Shown: positions 1 to 8,456 of the stretch, piece after piece
How positions within the stretch are numbered: the stretch's first letter is position 1
How the letters are laid out: every line of letters starts with the position of its first letter
The notes under the pieces: generated by a model
Seen by the model: the letters and a program-made list of their open reading frames with translations, nothing else
The model's database searches: none
What the model was told of the DNA's origin: nothing
Made by a program: the position numbers and the translations under genes
Source of the DNA: Bdellovibrio bacteriovorus
GTDB taxonomy: Bacteria; Bdellovibrionota; Bdellovibrionia; Bdellovibrionales; Bdellovibrionaceae
Direction of reading: 5' to 3'
DNA: 64,000 nt
Assembly (NCBI RefSeq): GCF_002208115.1
Contig: NZ_CP020946.1
Coordinates: 3,705,538 to 3,769,537 of the forward strand

Positions 1-478
1 TGTTGCGGATGTCATCTTCGTGGATTTGCTCGCGATAGAAATCAAAAATTTTGGAGGCTTTATCAGAGAAAAGGCTTTCTGCCTGCTCACTGATGGTGGG
101 TTCCTCGACTTCAGGCGAGGTTTCTGCACCCGTCACTTTCGGAGCGGCTGCGGGCACGACTGGAGTCGCCGCTGCTGCCTGAGCTTCGGCCGCAGCTTTG
201 ACTTCAGCTTCTTTCTTCGCAGCCAGTTCCTTTTCCTTCTTTTCAGCTTCGGCTTTTTTCTCGGCCTCAAGCTCGCTGGTCTTCAGTGTTCTGACAGCGA
301 CACCCTCGGAATCTGTGATCACCGGAGTCGCTTCTGCTTCAGATGCCGGACTGCGCTTGTTGGCCTTGCGAACCTCATAGCGTCCTGAAGAAAAACCCTC
401 CAGACCCACTTGGGCTGATGCCGGATAAGCTGAAGCAAAAAGAGCTGCAAAAATCAGAAAGGAAAATGAAGACTTCAT
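1..478 (-). CDS. Secreted Ala/Glu/Lys-rich protein, 3' end outside window
   Basis: The reading frame opens at an ATG at 478-476 and runs off the left edge without a stop, so at least 159 residues are present and the C-terminus is missing. It begins with a typical signal peptide (MKSSFSFLIFAALFASAYPASA), so the product is exported. Residues about 65-105 are an Ala/Glu/Lys-rich stretch likely to form a helix or coiled coil, followed by a Pro/Ala/Thr linker and a more ordinary segment (SLFSDKASKIFDFYREQ). I do not recognise a family. It is divergent from the outer-membrane-like gene at 556, with 77 bases between the starts. Function unknown; the existence of the gene is well supported by its signal peptide and uninterrupted frame. 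Confidence 0.75.
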   Translation of the reverse strand, partial: MKSSFSFLIFAALFASAYPASAQVGLEGFSSGRYEVRKANKRSPASEAEATPVITDSEGVAVRTLKTSELEAEKKAEAEKKEKELAAKKEAEVKAAAEAQAAAATPVVPAAAPKVTGAETSPEVEEPTISEQAESLFSDKASKIFDFYREQIHEDDIRN

Positions 479-485
479 AAGAAAT

Positions 486-513
486 CTTTCGGCTTTCGGT
501 CCGTATTACTTGA
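486..513 (-). promoter_or_regulatory. Possible sigma-28 (FliA)-like promoter
   Basis: Upstream of the gene starting at 478, the minus strand reads TCAAGTAA, 12 bases, GCCGAAAG. This resembles the flagellar sigma-28 consensus (TAAA, 15 bases, GCCGATAA) but the spacer is one base too long and the -10 ends differently, and it lies only about 8 bases from the start codon, so transcription would begin inside or at the gene. Weak candidate only. Confidence 0.15.
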
Positions 514-555
514 CGCCAAATTGACCTGTTTTAAGAGGCAGTGCAGAATAAATTT

Positions 556-2142
556 ATGAAATCATTCTTCCTAGGTTCTCTCTTCGTCGCGTCCTGTTTC
601 ATTTCAATCAGTCCGACTGCGTGGGCCCAGACCAATGCCCAGAACGTCTATGTCAGTGCTGCCGACCAAGATCTTGCGATTAAATCCATCGTGCTGGTTC
701 CAACCACCGACAACGTGGGTGGTATCTACGCAAAACCTGCCGAAGAAGAACTTAGAAATCTTTTGAACGAAGACAAGCAATGGTCTTTGTCCAACTTCCC
801 AAAAGATCTGAAAATCAAATCTGAAACTTTGGATGAAAATCCATCCGAAGTTCAAACCGTTCTGCAATCCACGCAAAGCGAAGCGGCCCTGACCTCGAAA
901 ATCATTCGTGGTCCGCGTGGGATTTCCATCACCCTGACTCTGTTTGTGGGCCGTGAAGGCCTGCCGCTGCTGCAGGAATCCCTGAATGACTACAAGGGTT
1001 TTGAAACCGCCGAGATCAAAAATGAAGTTCGTCGCCTGTTTGAAAACCTGAAGTACCGCATGCCTTTCCGCGCCACTATTCTAAGCCGCCGGGGCCAGCA
1101 AGTGACCCTGAATCTGGGCAGCAACTATGGTCTTAAACCTGACAGCCGTGTATCGGTGGTTCAGATCATCAAGATCAACCGTCATCCAAAACTAAAGTTC
1201 ATGGTCAGCACCGAAAAAGAGGTTCTGGGCCGCGTGAAACTTTTCAAAGTGGAACCGTTCATGAGCTTTGGTTACGTCGAAATGGAAAAAGATCCGGGCG
1301 TGATCACCGTCGGCTCCAAAGTGATGCCGGATGAGTTTGTAAAATACTCAACCCCGGTCACCACACCTTCCGGAAAAGTCCTGCAAGATATCAGCACCCG
1401 CCCGGACAAGGACGTGGCGTTTGGCGAAGAGCCCACCGAATGGCTGCCGACAATGCCTCCGCAGTTCGGTAAGGTGGAATTGATGGCGGGCTTTGGCAAC
1501 TACACCCAAAACACCAGCCTGACGACACCAGAGTCGGTGAGTGGCAGCAACAACTTCGCTCCGAACATTTTGGTGCGTGGTGAGCTGTGGCTGAATCCGG
1601 AATGGTACATGGGCGTTCACCTGCGCCAGTCTGTGTTTTCGATTGATAACAACCAGGCCGGAAGCTCCCCTTCGTCTTTGAACATGTCTGTGGGGCAATA
1701 CGGCGTGAATGCGGGCTACAACTTCCTGCTGACCAATGACTTCTTTGGACCGAAGCTTCAAATCGGTGCGGGTTACATGACCACAAAGTTCACTGTGGAT
1801 GGCAGCACGCCCACCACCTTCACCAGCATGGACTATAGCGGCTTCTTAATCAGCCTGGCCGGTCAGTTCCCCCTGTCTGAGGAAATCCCGGTGGATATCG
1901 GCGGACGCTTTGATTTCTATATGAATCCCGGCATGAGCGAATCCCAGGACAGCGGTTCAGGATCTGACAGCAAGATCAATTCCTTCAGCTTCTTTATGGA
2001 TTATAAAATGAAAACGCGCTTTAAGATCCGCGGCGAGCTGATGATTGAAAACTACAGCACGGATTTCTCAGGAGCCACCCGCGCCACCAGCACCAGTCAC
2101 AAGATGACGACGTTGTTCGGTGGGGTTCAGTACCTGTTCTAA
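556..2142 (+). CDS. Predicted outer-membrane beta-barrel protein
   Basis: The start is taken at the ATG at 556, which opens a clean signal peptide (MKSFFLGSLFVASCFISISPTAWA); an in-frame GTG at 541 adds only five residues and has its Shine-Dalgarno too close. The first ~260 residues after the signal form a soluble region with a segment rich in short strands (RGQQVTLNLGSNYGLKPDSR). The last ~200 residues have the alternating aromatic/hydrophobic pattern of membrane strands and the chain ends in ...GVQYLF, the terminal aromatic signature used for outer-membrane assembly. I infer an outer-membrane protein of 528 residues with a periplasmic N-terminal domain. No specific family recognised. It ends at a strong terminator shared with groEL. 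Confidence 0.75.
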   Translation: MKSFFLGSLFVASCFISISPTAWAQTNAQNVYVSAADQDLAIKSIVLVPTTDNVGGIYAKPAEEELRNLLNEDKQWSLSNFPKDLKIKSETLDENPSEVQTVLQSTQSEAALTSKIIRGPRGISITLTLFVGREGLPLLQESLNDYKGFETAEIKNEVRRLFENLKYRMPFRATILSRRGQQVTLNLGSNYGLKPDSRVSVVQIIKINRHPKLKFMVSTEKEVLGRVKLFKVEPFMSFGYVEMEKDPGVITVGSKVMPDEFVKYSTPVTTPSGKVLQDISTRPDKDVAFGEEPTEWLPTMPPQFGKVELMAGFGNYTQNTSLTTPESVSGSNNFAPNILVRGELWLNPEWYMGVHLRQSVFSIDNNQAGSSPSSLNMSVGQYGVNAGYNFLLTNDFFGPKLQIGAGYMTTKFTVDGSTPTTFTSMDYSGFLISLAGQFPLSEEIPVDIGGRFDFYMNPGMSESQDSGSGSDSKINSFSFFMDYKMKTRFKIRGELMIENYSTDFSGATRATSTSHKMTTLFGGVQYLF

Positions 2143-2144
2143 AA

Positions 2145-2180
2145 AAAAGCCTGGGTTTAGAGCCCAGGCTTTTTTGTTTT
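2145..2180. terminator. Bidirectional intrinsic terminator
   Basis: Stem AAGCCTGGG (2147-2155) pairs with CCCAGGCTT (2163-2171) around a 7-base loop. A T-run follows on the plus strand, and the A-run before it gives a T-run on the minus strand. It ends the outer-membrane gene and can also stop transcription coming from groEL. Confidence 0.85.
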
Positions 2181-2188
2181 TAGCAGTA

Positions 2189-2242
2189 ACCCGCCTTCGC
2201 TGATAGCTTCGGCGGGTGCAATCGATTAGCCGTAGGCTAATC
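2189..2242 (-). terminator. Two hairpins just after groEL
   Basis: GATTAGCC/GGCTAATC (2224-2231 and 2235-2242, 3-base loop) is a perfect hairpin starting 3 bases after the groEL stop, and ACCCGCC/GGCGGGT (2189-2195 and 2211-2217) follows. Neither has its own T-run; they may protect the groEL mRNA 3' end ahead of the terminator at 2147-2171. Confidence 0.5.
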
Positions 2243-2245
2243 TGA

Positions 2246-3898
<1,653 letters not shown>

Positions 3899-3918
3899 TT
3901 ACTTATTGATAAAAAGAA

Positions 3919-4230
3919 TTAGTTGAATACGCCCAGGATGTCTTCTTCGCGCATCATCAGGTATTCTGCGCCATCCAGTTTCAATTCAGTTCCTGCGTAT
4001 TTTCCGAAAAGAACTTTATCGCCAACTTTAACTTCCAATGGAAGGATCTTGCCATCTTCAGTTACGCGGCCTTTACCGCCTTTACCAGTCGCGATGATTT
4101 CGCCTTTTTGTGGTTTTTCTTTTGCAGTGTCAGGAATGAAAAGACCGCCAGCGGTTTTTTCTTCTTCCGCCATTCTGCGAACTAGAATTCTGTCATGAAG
4201 TGGGCGAACGCCAATTTCGTTCTTAGCCAT
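3919..4230 (-). CDS. groES: Co-chaperonin GroES (Hsp10)
   Basis: A 103-residue GroES. It forms the seven-subunit lid of the GroEL chamber. Family features seen: the N-terminal [13 protein letters not shown] strand, the mobile-loop segment with [18 protein letters not shown] near residues 28-45, and the C-terminal [14 protein letters not shown]. The start ATG at 4230 is preceded by an AGG-rich ribosome site (CGGAGGCTCACA). First gene of the groESL operon; a promoter and a palindrome lie directly upstream (4258-4308). Confidence 0.98.
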   Translation of the reverse strand: MAKNEIGVRPLHDRILVRRMAEEEKTAGGLFIPDTAKEKPQKGEIIATGKGGKGRVTEDGKILPLEVKVGDKVLFGKYAGTELKLDGAEYLMMREEDILGVFN

Positions 4231-4257
4231 TGTGAGCCTCCGTTTAAAACTCGTTTT

Positions 4258-4272
4258 TATAGAATTTCTATA
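4258..4272. promoter_or_regulatory. 15-bp palindrome, candidate groESL operator
   Basis: TATAGAATTTCTATA is a perfect inverted repeat with 7-bp arms and one central base. It falls at about +2 to +16 relative to the start point predicted from the promoter at 4281-4308, a classic repressor position. It is not the CIRCE element (TTAGCACTC-N9-GAGTGCTAA) bound by HrcA, which I do not find here. Confidence 0.4.
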
Positions 4273-4280
4273 CGGAAGCT

Positions 4281-4308
4281 AATATGAATCGGCTGTGGAA
4301 AGAGTCAA
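4281..4308 (-). promoter_or_regulatory. Housekeeping-type promoter of groES-groEL
   Basis: On the minus strand a -35 box TTGACT (4308-4303) and a -10-like box CATATT (4286-4281) are separated by 16 bases. The predicted start point near 4274 leaves a leader of about 43 bases before the groES ATG. The good -35 suggests a sigma-70-type promoter; the heat-shock sigma-32 pattern is not evident. Confidence 0.5.
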
Positions 4309-4388
4309 GGTCGGGCGCCCAATTTTCCTGAATGAAACGCTTTGGCGCGCCGAATAAAGATTAAGACTTATTTAGAATTTTCGAGGGC

Positions 4389-4895
4389 TTATTTAACGCC
4401 GTCTTTTCCGAAGTTATTCGCACTGGCCGGAAGGTCCGAAGAATGCGCCCCGAACACAGAGTTCGCATAGGCCGTCATCAGCTCCGCCACCTCTTCCGGG
4501 GACAGTTTGCCGGCCACTTCGTTGAAGGCGGTCTTTTTATCCTGAACCTTCGTAAGATAACCCACGAAATAGTCCGTCACGGAAAGGTCTTTAGCGACCT
4601 CAAGGTCATAGATTTCCTCACGAAGTTCGCGTTCCAGCTTTTCCACAGAGATATCCTGAGAAGCCACCGCCTCCAAACCCGCGCGGTGAGCCATGTTGGG
4701 GTCCGTTCCGCCCGCAGCCAGGCGGATGCCTTTGCGGGCATCGATCTGGGACTTCAAAGTTGTGACTTTGACCTGAGCCTGTTGAACTCTTTCGGTTTTC
4801 CACTCCCGATAGCTCTTTACTTCGGCGCCCGCTTTCATAGTGAAAGTCGTCAGGCTCCAAAAGGCGATAAGGGGCAGATATTTAATAAGGCGCAT
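4389..4895 (-). CDS. Secreted protein of unknown function
   Basis: The start is placed at the ATG at 4895 because GGAGG lies 5 bases upstream and a signal peptide follows (MRLIKYLPLIAFWSLTTF...). The frame is open further upstream but without a ribosome site. The mature protein (about 145 residues) is charged and mostly helical, including a segment EKLERELREEIYDLEVAKDL that could form a coiled coil. It ends in a low-complexity tail with PASANNFGKDG. No family recognised. It is downstream of and in the same direction as the gene at 5090-6202, separated by about 194 bases. Confidence 0.7.
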   Translation of the reverse strand: MRLIKYLPLIAFWSLTTFTMKAGAEVKSYREWKTERVQQAQVKVTTLKSQIDARKGIRLAAGGTDPNMAHRAGLEAVASQDISVEKLERELREEIYDLEVAKDLSVTDYFVGYLTKVQDKKTAFNEVAGKLSPEEVAELMTAYANSVFGAHSSDLPASANNFGKDGVK

Positions 4896-5089
4896 GAGTC
4901 CTCCAGCAGACGTCCGATAATTCCAAGTCCCCATAATACAAAGGCTATGCCCGGCGAAAGATGGCTCATTTGCAATATAAACGATTTGGACCCCGAAATG
5001 AGGCCCTTTTGGGTCACTTTGAGACAAAATAGGCTTTACAGGAAATTGATACAAAGACGGGGCCGGAAAGGGCCCCGGAGGCTGGCGAC

Positions 5090-6202
5090 CTATAACGGCT
5101 TGCTGAGTTTGATCAGGTCCTTGTGCAAAGTCTGCGCTTTCTTGTCGATGGACTTGGAAAAGTTCGGCGTCGTCAGTTTGAAAACCAACACCGCCATCAT
5201 GAAGGCGGATTTGTCTTTATAGTTTTGCGCCAGCTCGCGTTTTGCCTTCAGCAATTCTTCGTCTTTTTGCAAAGTCTGAATCAGCTCCGTTGCTTTTGCA
5301 TCTTTCAAAAGATCCTTCACCGATTTCACACCCTGATCGCGCAGCTTTAGCTCTTCATAGAAGGACTTGAGGTATTTGGCCTCTTGGTCGTCGACGGCCT
5401 TTCCCATAGTGGCCGCCGGATTTTTTGCACCCTTAATCTGATCAATCACTGCCGCGACCGGCTTTGCCCCTTCGCTCCAGTCAAAAGATCCATAACCTTC
5501 CGGATACAAAAGTTTGATCAGACCTGGAAAACCCACCAAGGCTGTTTCTTCGGAACTTTCTTCTTCAAGCTCTTCTTTGTTGAATTCAAACTTCCCGGAT
5601 TTCAGCTCTGGCAGCAGCAACGCGGGGGTGAGCACCATCTCAAAGCGGAACTCTTTTTCCAGATGCGCTGAAGGACTCCAGTCCTTGATGTTGCGTTTTA
5701 ATTCGGACAGCTTCGCGCGATCATCGTCACTCATGTTTTCTTTGGAAAGTTTCGCCATTTCTGTCAGAGAATCTTTCAACAGCGCCATGCCGATCTGCCC
5801 GGTGATCAATGGCATTTCACAGTTGCCGAAGTGCCACCACAAGTTTGCAAGTTTCAGACTTTGCTCCCAGGATTTTGCAGTGATCGCTTCGTCATTCAGT
5901 TTTTTGGAAATCTCCAAAAGCCCGGTCATCGGCAGCAACCCCGAAGCTGTTGTCGCCTGAAAAGCGGAGCACGTGGTGAAATCACCTTCTTCAGACAGTG
6001 CACGCAGGGACTGTTCTGGATTTTCCGAGGTCAGCGCTTTTTCCATGCGAAGATACAGGTCTTTGTCATTGGCGGCCGGAATTTCAAATTTCGCAGATTT
6101 TTTTAAGTGAGGATTGATGCCAGAAATGGATTCGTTAAAAACCGGAGCCGAAGCAAGAACCTGAATCGGAAGAATCAACACGCTGAAAATCCAAACCTTC
6201 AT
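5090..6202 (-). CDS. Secreted protein of unknown function
   Basis: A 370-residue protein with a signal peptide (MKVWIFSVLILPIQVLASA), so exported. The remainder is rich in Glu, Lys and Leu and predicted to be largely helical; repeated short helices (for example around LLKDAKATELIQTLQKDEELL) suggest an alpha-solenoid or TPR-like shape, but no clear repeat consensus is visible. I do not recognise a family. The ATG at 6202 follows an AGGAG ribosome site. A GC-rich hairpin (GGGGCC/GGCCCC, 5062-5080) follows the gene and may end transcription, although it lacks a good T-run. Confidence 0.7.
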   Translation of the reverse strand: MKVWIFSVLILPIQVLASAPVFNESISGINPHLKKSAKFEIPAANDKDLYLRMEKALTSENPEQSLRALSEEGDFTTCSAFQATTASGLLPMTGLLEISKKLNDEAITAKSWEQSLKLANLWWHFGNCEMPLITGQIGMALLKDSLTEMAKLSKENMSDDDRAKLSELKRNIKDWSPSAHLEKEFRFEMVLTPALLLPELKSGKFEFNKEELEEESSEETALVGFPGLIKLLYPEGYGSFDWSEGAKPVAAVIDQIKGAKNPAATMGKAVDDQEAKYLKSFYEELKLRDQGVKSVKDLLKDAKATELIQTLQKDEELLKAKRELAQNYKDKSAFMMAVLVFKLTTPNFSKSIDKKAQTLHKDLIKLSKPL

Positions 6203-6247
6203 GGCAAACTCCTTTTAGGAGATTCCATGCTATCGAATTTTACAGGG

Positions 6248-6284
6248 GGTAAAAATAAAAAAACCAAGTCTTATGGACTTGGTT
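6248..6284 (-). terminator. Terminator after tRNA-Asn
   Basis: Minus-strand stem AACCAAGTC (6284-6276) and GACTTGGTT (6270-6262) with a 5-base loop, followed by a long T-run (6261-6248). It lies about 25 bases after the 3' end of tRNA-Asn and so ends that transcript. Confidence 0.8.
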
Positions 6285-6308
6285 TTCTTAATCACAATCT
6301 AAAAAGAT

Positions 6309-6384
6309 TGGCTCAGAAGGAGGGACTCGAACCCCCGACCCAGCGGTTAACAGCCGCTTGCTCTACCGACTGAGCTACTTCTGA
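6309..6384 (-). tRNA. tRNA-Asn (anticodon GUU)
   Basis: The minus strand folds as a complete cloverleaf: acceptor TCAGAAG/CTTCTGA, D-arm with TAGCTCAGTCGGTAGAGC, anticodon stem-loop CGGCTGTTAACCG with GTT at the anticodon, and T-arm GGGGGTTCGAGTCCCTC (T-loop TTCGAGT). CCA is encoded at the 3' end (6311-6309). Confidence 0.97.
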
Positions 6385-6441
6385 ACTCGGTGAAGGGCTA
6401 AATTAGCGGCTTTGGGCGGTTCTTGTCAAACAGAAATAATC

Positions 6442-6897
6442 TTAAGGGACTGCAAGCCGATCCAAAGCCTTGGAAAGCATCGGAGAGCTAAAAGGCATCC
6501 CTTTGACGCGGAAAACCGGCTTTCCCGGAACCTGCTCAAGGATCACAATCTCTCCAGAAGACGCCCCATGGGCCGCCAGGATCTTTTTAAATGAGCTTTC
6601 CTCGATCCCCTCCATAGAAAAGGCCCCCATCATGATTTCACAGACGGAACTGATGTCTTCAGGCTTTTCCAGGGTTTTAACAACGGCGCCGGCTTGATCA
6701 AAGATTTCCACTTTCGGGGCTTTTTCCGGGCACCAGTTCAGGGGGCGATAGTCACTGCCAATTAAAAGACCCAGCGCGCTTTGCGGGTCGGAAGCCTTGT
6801 CCTCTAAAGCGCCGCCATCCAGGGCCTTCATGCCATAGAAAACACCCACCAGAGCCAGAACCATCATGCCGATTTTAAGATAAAACGTGCTTTTCAT
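6442..6897 (-). CDS. Membrane-anchored protein of unknown function
   Basis: A 151-residue protein with one N-terminal hydrophobic segment (residues about 7-25, IGMMVLALVGVFYGMKAL) that either anchors it in the inner membrane or serves as a signal. The rest is a small soluble domain with two cysteines (WCPEK and SSVCEIMMG) and a C-terminal stretch GEIVILEQVPGKPVFRVKGMPF that looks like a beta-rich end. No family recognised. It stands alone between tRNA-Asn and tRNA-Arg, all on the minus strand, so it may be read through from the tRNA-Arg transcript. Confidence 0.7.
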   Translation of the reverse strand: MKSTFYLKIGMMVLALVGVFYGMKALDGGALEDKASDPQSALGLLIGSDYRPLNWCPEKAPKVEIFDQAGAVVKTLEKPEDISSVCEIMMGAFSMEGIEESSFKKILAAHGASSGEIVILEQVPGKPVFRVKGMPFSSPMLSKALDRLAVP

Positions 6898-6965
6898 CGC
6901 TCAAACGTAACTCGGCGAGTTGAAACTGGCTAGCTATAACATGGGAAGTAAAAAGAGAGAAAAAA

Positions 6966-7042
6966 TGGTGCACTCGAGAGGATTCGAACCTCTGACCACA
7001 TGATTCGTAGTCATGTACTCTATCCAGCTGAGCTACGAGTGC
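6966..7042 (-). tRNA. tRNA-Arg (anticodon ACG)
   Basis: Complete cloverleaf on the minus strand: acceptor GCACTCG/CGAGTGC, D-arm TAGCTCAGCTGGATAGAGT, anticodon stem CATGA/TCATG with loop CTACGAA (anticodon ACG, normally modified to ICG), T-arm AGAGGTTCGAATCCTCT and encoded CCA. A T-rich stretch follows (6965-6950). Confidence 0.97.
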
Positions 7043-7184
7043 ACTGTGAAAGAGAAGTATAGATAGACTGCGGCCAGGGAAAAATCAAGCATTCTTGATA
7101 ATTTTACAAAAAGAGTCGAGGCAAGACCTTGATTAACGGGCTGGGCTATGGCAATTTGGATCCTCAGTCGAGAAAACCGACCGC

Positions 7185-7275
7185 GGAGAGGTGGGTGAGT
7201 GGCTGAAACCAAGCGTTTGCTAAATGCTCGTACACCAAAAGTGTACCGAGGGTTCGAATCCCTCCTTCTCCGCCA
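7185..7275 (+). tRNA. tRNA-Ser (anticodon GCU)
   Basis: Complete cloverleaf with the long variable arm typical of serine tRNAs (TGCTCGTACACCAAAAGTG region), acceptor GGAGAGG/CTTCTCC, anticodon loop TTGCTAA (anticodon GCT) and encoded CCA. The only plus-strand gene in this tRNA cluster. Confidence 0.96.
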
Positions 7276-7278
7276 CTT

Positions 7279-7310
7279 AAACCTGCCTTCGAGCAGGTTT
7301 TTGTGTTTCT
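7279..7310 (+). terminator. Terminator after tRNA-Ser(GCU)
   Basis: AAACCTGC pairs with GCAGGTTT around CTTCGA, followed by TTGTGTTT. Starts three bases after the encoded CCA. Confidence 0.8.
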
Positions 7311-7323
7311 GGGCGTTACTTAT

Positions 7324-7743
7324 CTAGTGTTTCGTAATTGCTACTTTGGCTTCAAAAACTTCATCAAAAGAAGAATCCGAAATTCTTAAGTTACCAGAAA
7401 CTGTCTCACCCGACCCTGGCAAATAACCGCCTTTGACTTTCAGATAAACCATGAACCACTGCTTGTTATCGCAGAAAACGGTGCCCCAAAGATTTTCGGC
7501 CATGCCAGGGCCCTCTGCCAAAGCATAAACATAGTTGGTGTTCGTCAGCTTTTTACTGGTACTGCAATGACCCAGTTCCTTGCTGGTAAAGCTCATTTGA
7601 AAGCCTTCGGACAGTTCCAATTGAAACACTTGAGCGCCACTAAACAAAGAGCGGGATTTGTTAAGAGTGTAAGTTCCCATCTCGGAAGCCTGGGAAGCGG
7701 TCGCAAAAAACATCATCAACGAAACAAGGGCAAATTTCTTCAT
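7324..7743 (-). CDS. Small secreted protein of unknown function
   Basis: Start chosen at the ATG at 7743: it has GTGGAG six bases upstream and begins the signal peptide MKKFALVSLMMFFATASQASE. A GTG four codons earlier is in frame but lies in that ribosome site. The mature part (about 118 residues) looks beta-rich and contains two cysteines (GHCSTS and VFCDNK) that could form a disulfide in the periplasm. No family recognised. Confidence 0.7.
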   Translation of the reverse strand: MKKFALVSLMMFFATASQASEMGTYTLNKSRSLFSGAQVFQLELSEGFQMSFTSKELGHCSTSKKLTNTNYVYALAEGPGMAENLWGTVFCDNKQWFMVYLKVKGGYLPGSGETVSGNLRISDSSFDEVFEAKVAITKH

Positions 7744-7821
7744 CTTGGACTCCACAAAATAGTTATTATCGACGCCATACTACTGCAGCCCACTAATTCT
7801 TGCCTTAGCAACTCACGTGTC

Positions 7822-7865
7822 CGAAAAAAAGAAAGGCCCTGTCAAAAATCCTGACAGAGCCTTTT
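7822..7865 (-). terminator. Terminator after queF
   Basis: On the minus strand AAAAGGC...CTGTCA pairs with TGACAG...GCCTTT (7865-7852 and 7844-7832; one internal mismatch), followed by a T-rich run. It lies 24 bases after the queF stop. Confidence 0.8.
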
Positions 7866-7888
7866 GAATTCAAAATTGATGTATGTGC

Positions 7889-8401
7889 TTAGTAGAGCTT
7901 TGAAAGCTCCATAGAGTACTTACCCGGAGCGTATTCGCTCATGCGCTTTTTATAAAGTTCCTGGAAGAACTTATCTTTCGCCGCATAGTTCGCGTAAGGG
8001 TAAATCGCAATCCCCCCGCGCGGTGTGAACTCGCCGATAACTTCGATGTATTTAGGCTTCATCAACTTCACCAGATCATCACAGATGGTCTGCACGCAGT
8101 CTTCGTGGAAGTCCCCGTGGTTACGGAAGCTGAACAGATACAGTTTCAGGGATTTGGATTCGACCATTTTTTTGTCAGCAATGTAGTTGATGAAGATCTT
8201 TGCGAAATCCGGCTGACGGGTCTTAGGGCACAGGGACGTGAATTCAGTACATACAAAAGTGGTCCAGGCGATCTTGCCCGGGTTTTTGTTGTCAAAGGCC
8301 TCCAGAACTTCTGGAGCATATGTTTCTGGATAGTTGGTCTGACTTTCACCCAAGGCGAAATCAGCAAGCTCTTTGGAATCACGGCCGTTTTTCTTTTTCA
8401 T
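7889..8401 (-). CDS. queF: NADPH-dependent 7-cyano-7-deazaguanine reductase
   Basis: QueF reduces preQ0 to preQ1, a step in queuosine synthesis for tRNA wobble bases. Counting from the ATG at 8401 (170 residues), the family motifs are all present: FTSLCPKTRQPDF with catalytic Cys58 and Asp65, the NADPH-site ESKSLKLYLFSFRNH (81-95), and HGDFHED. The short, single-domain length fits the YkvM type. The chosen start has AAGG six bases upstream; an in-frame ATG at 8428 would add nine residues. The start codon lies in the stem of a perfect inverted repeat (8399-8429). The gene directly upstream ends at 8457, so they may be cotranscribed. The partner enzyme QueE is interrupted elsewhere in this window (55.4-56.9 kb). 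Confidence 0.95.
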   Translation of the reverse strand: MKKKNGRDSKELADFALGESQTNYPETYAPEVLEAFDNKNPGKIAWTTFVCTEFTSLCPKTRQPDFAKIFINYIADKKMVESKSLKLYLFSFRNHGDFHEDCVQTICDDLVKLMKPKYIEVIGEFTPRGGIAIYPYANYAAKDKFFQELYKKRMSEYAPGKYSMELSKLY

Positions 8402-8429
8402 GGGGACCTTTTTAAGAGATATCCCCATG
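8399..8429 (-). promoter_or_regulatory. Hairpin covering the queF start codon
   Basis: CATGGGGA (8399-8406) and TCCCCATG (8422-8429) are a perfect 8-bp inverted repeat with a 15-base loop. In the mRNA the queF AUG sits in the stem and the AAGG ribosome site in the loop, so folding would limit translation. It does not resemble the known preQ1 riboswitch classes. Confidence 0.35.
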
Positions 8430-8456
8430 ATTAGCAACGGTATCTTTTACAGGCGC

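Noticed and set aside
4231..4380. CIRCE/HrcA operator upstream of groES
   Set aside because: Searched for TTAGCACTC and its partner; neither is present. Only the unrelated palindrome at 4258-4272 was found.
8402..8456. preQ1 riboswitch before queF
   Set aside because: The short leader lacks the C-rich loop and A-rich tail of preQ1-I and is too short for other classes; only a simple hairpin is present.
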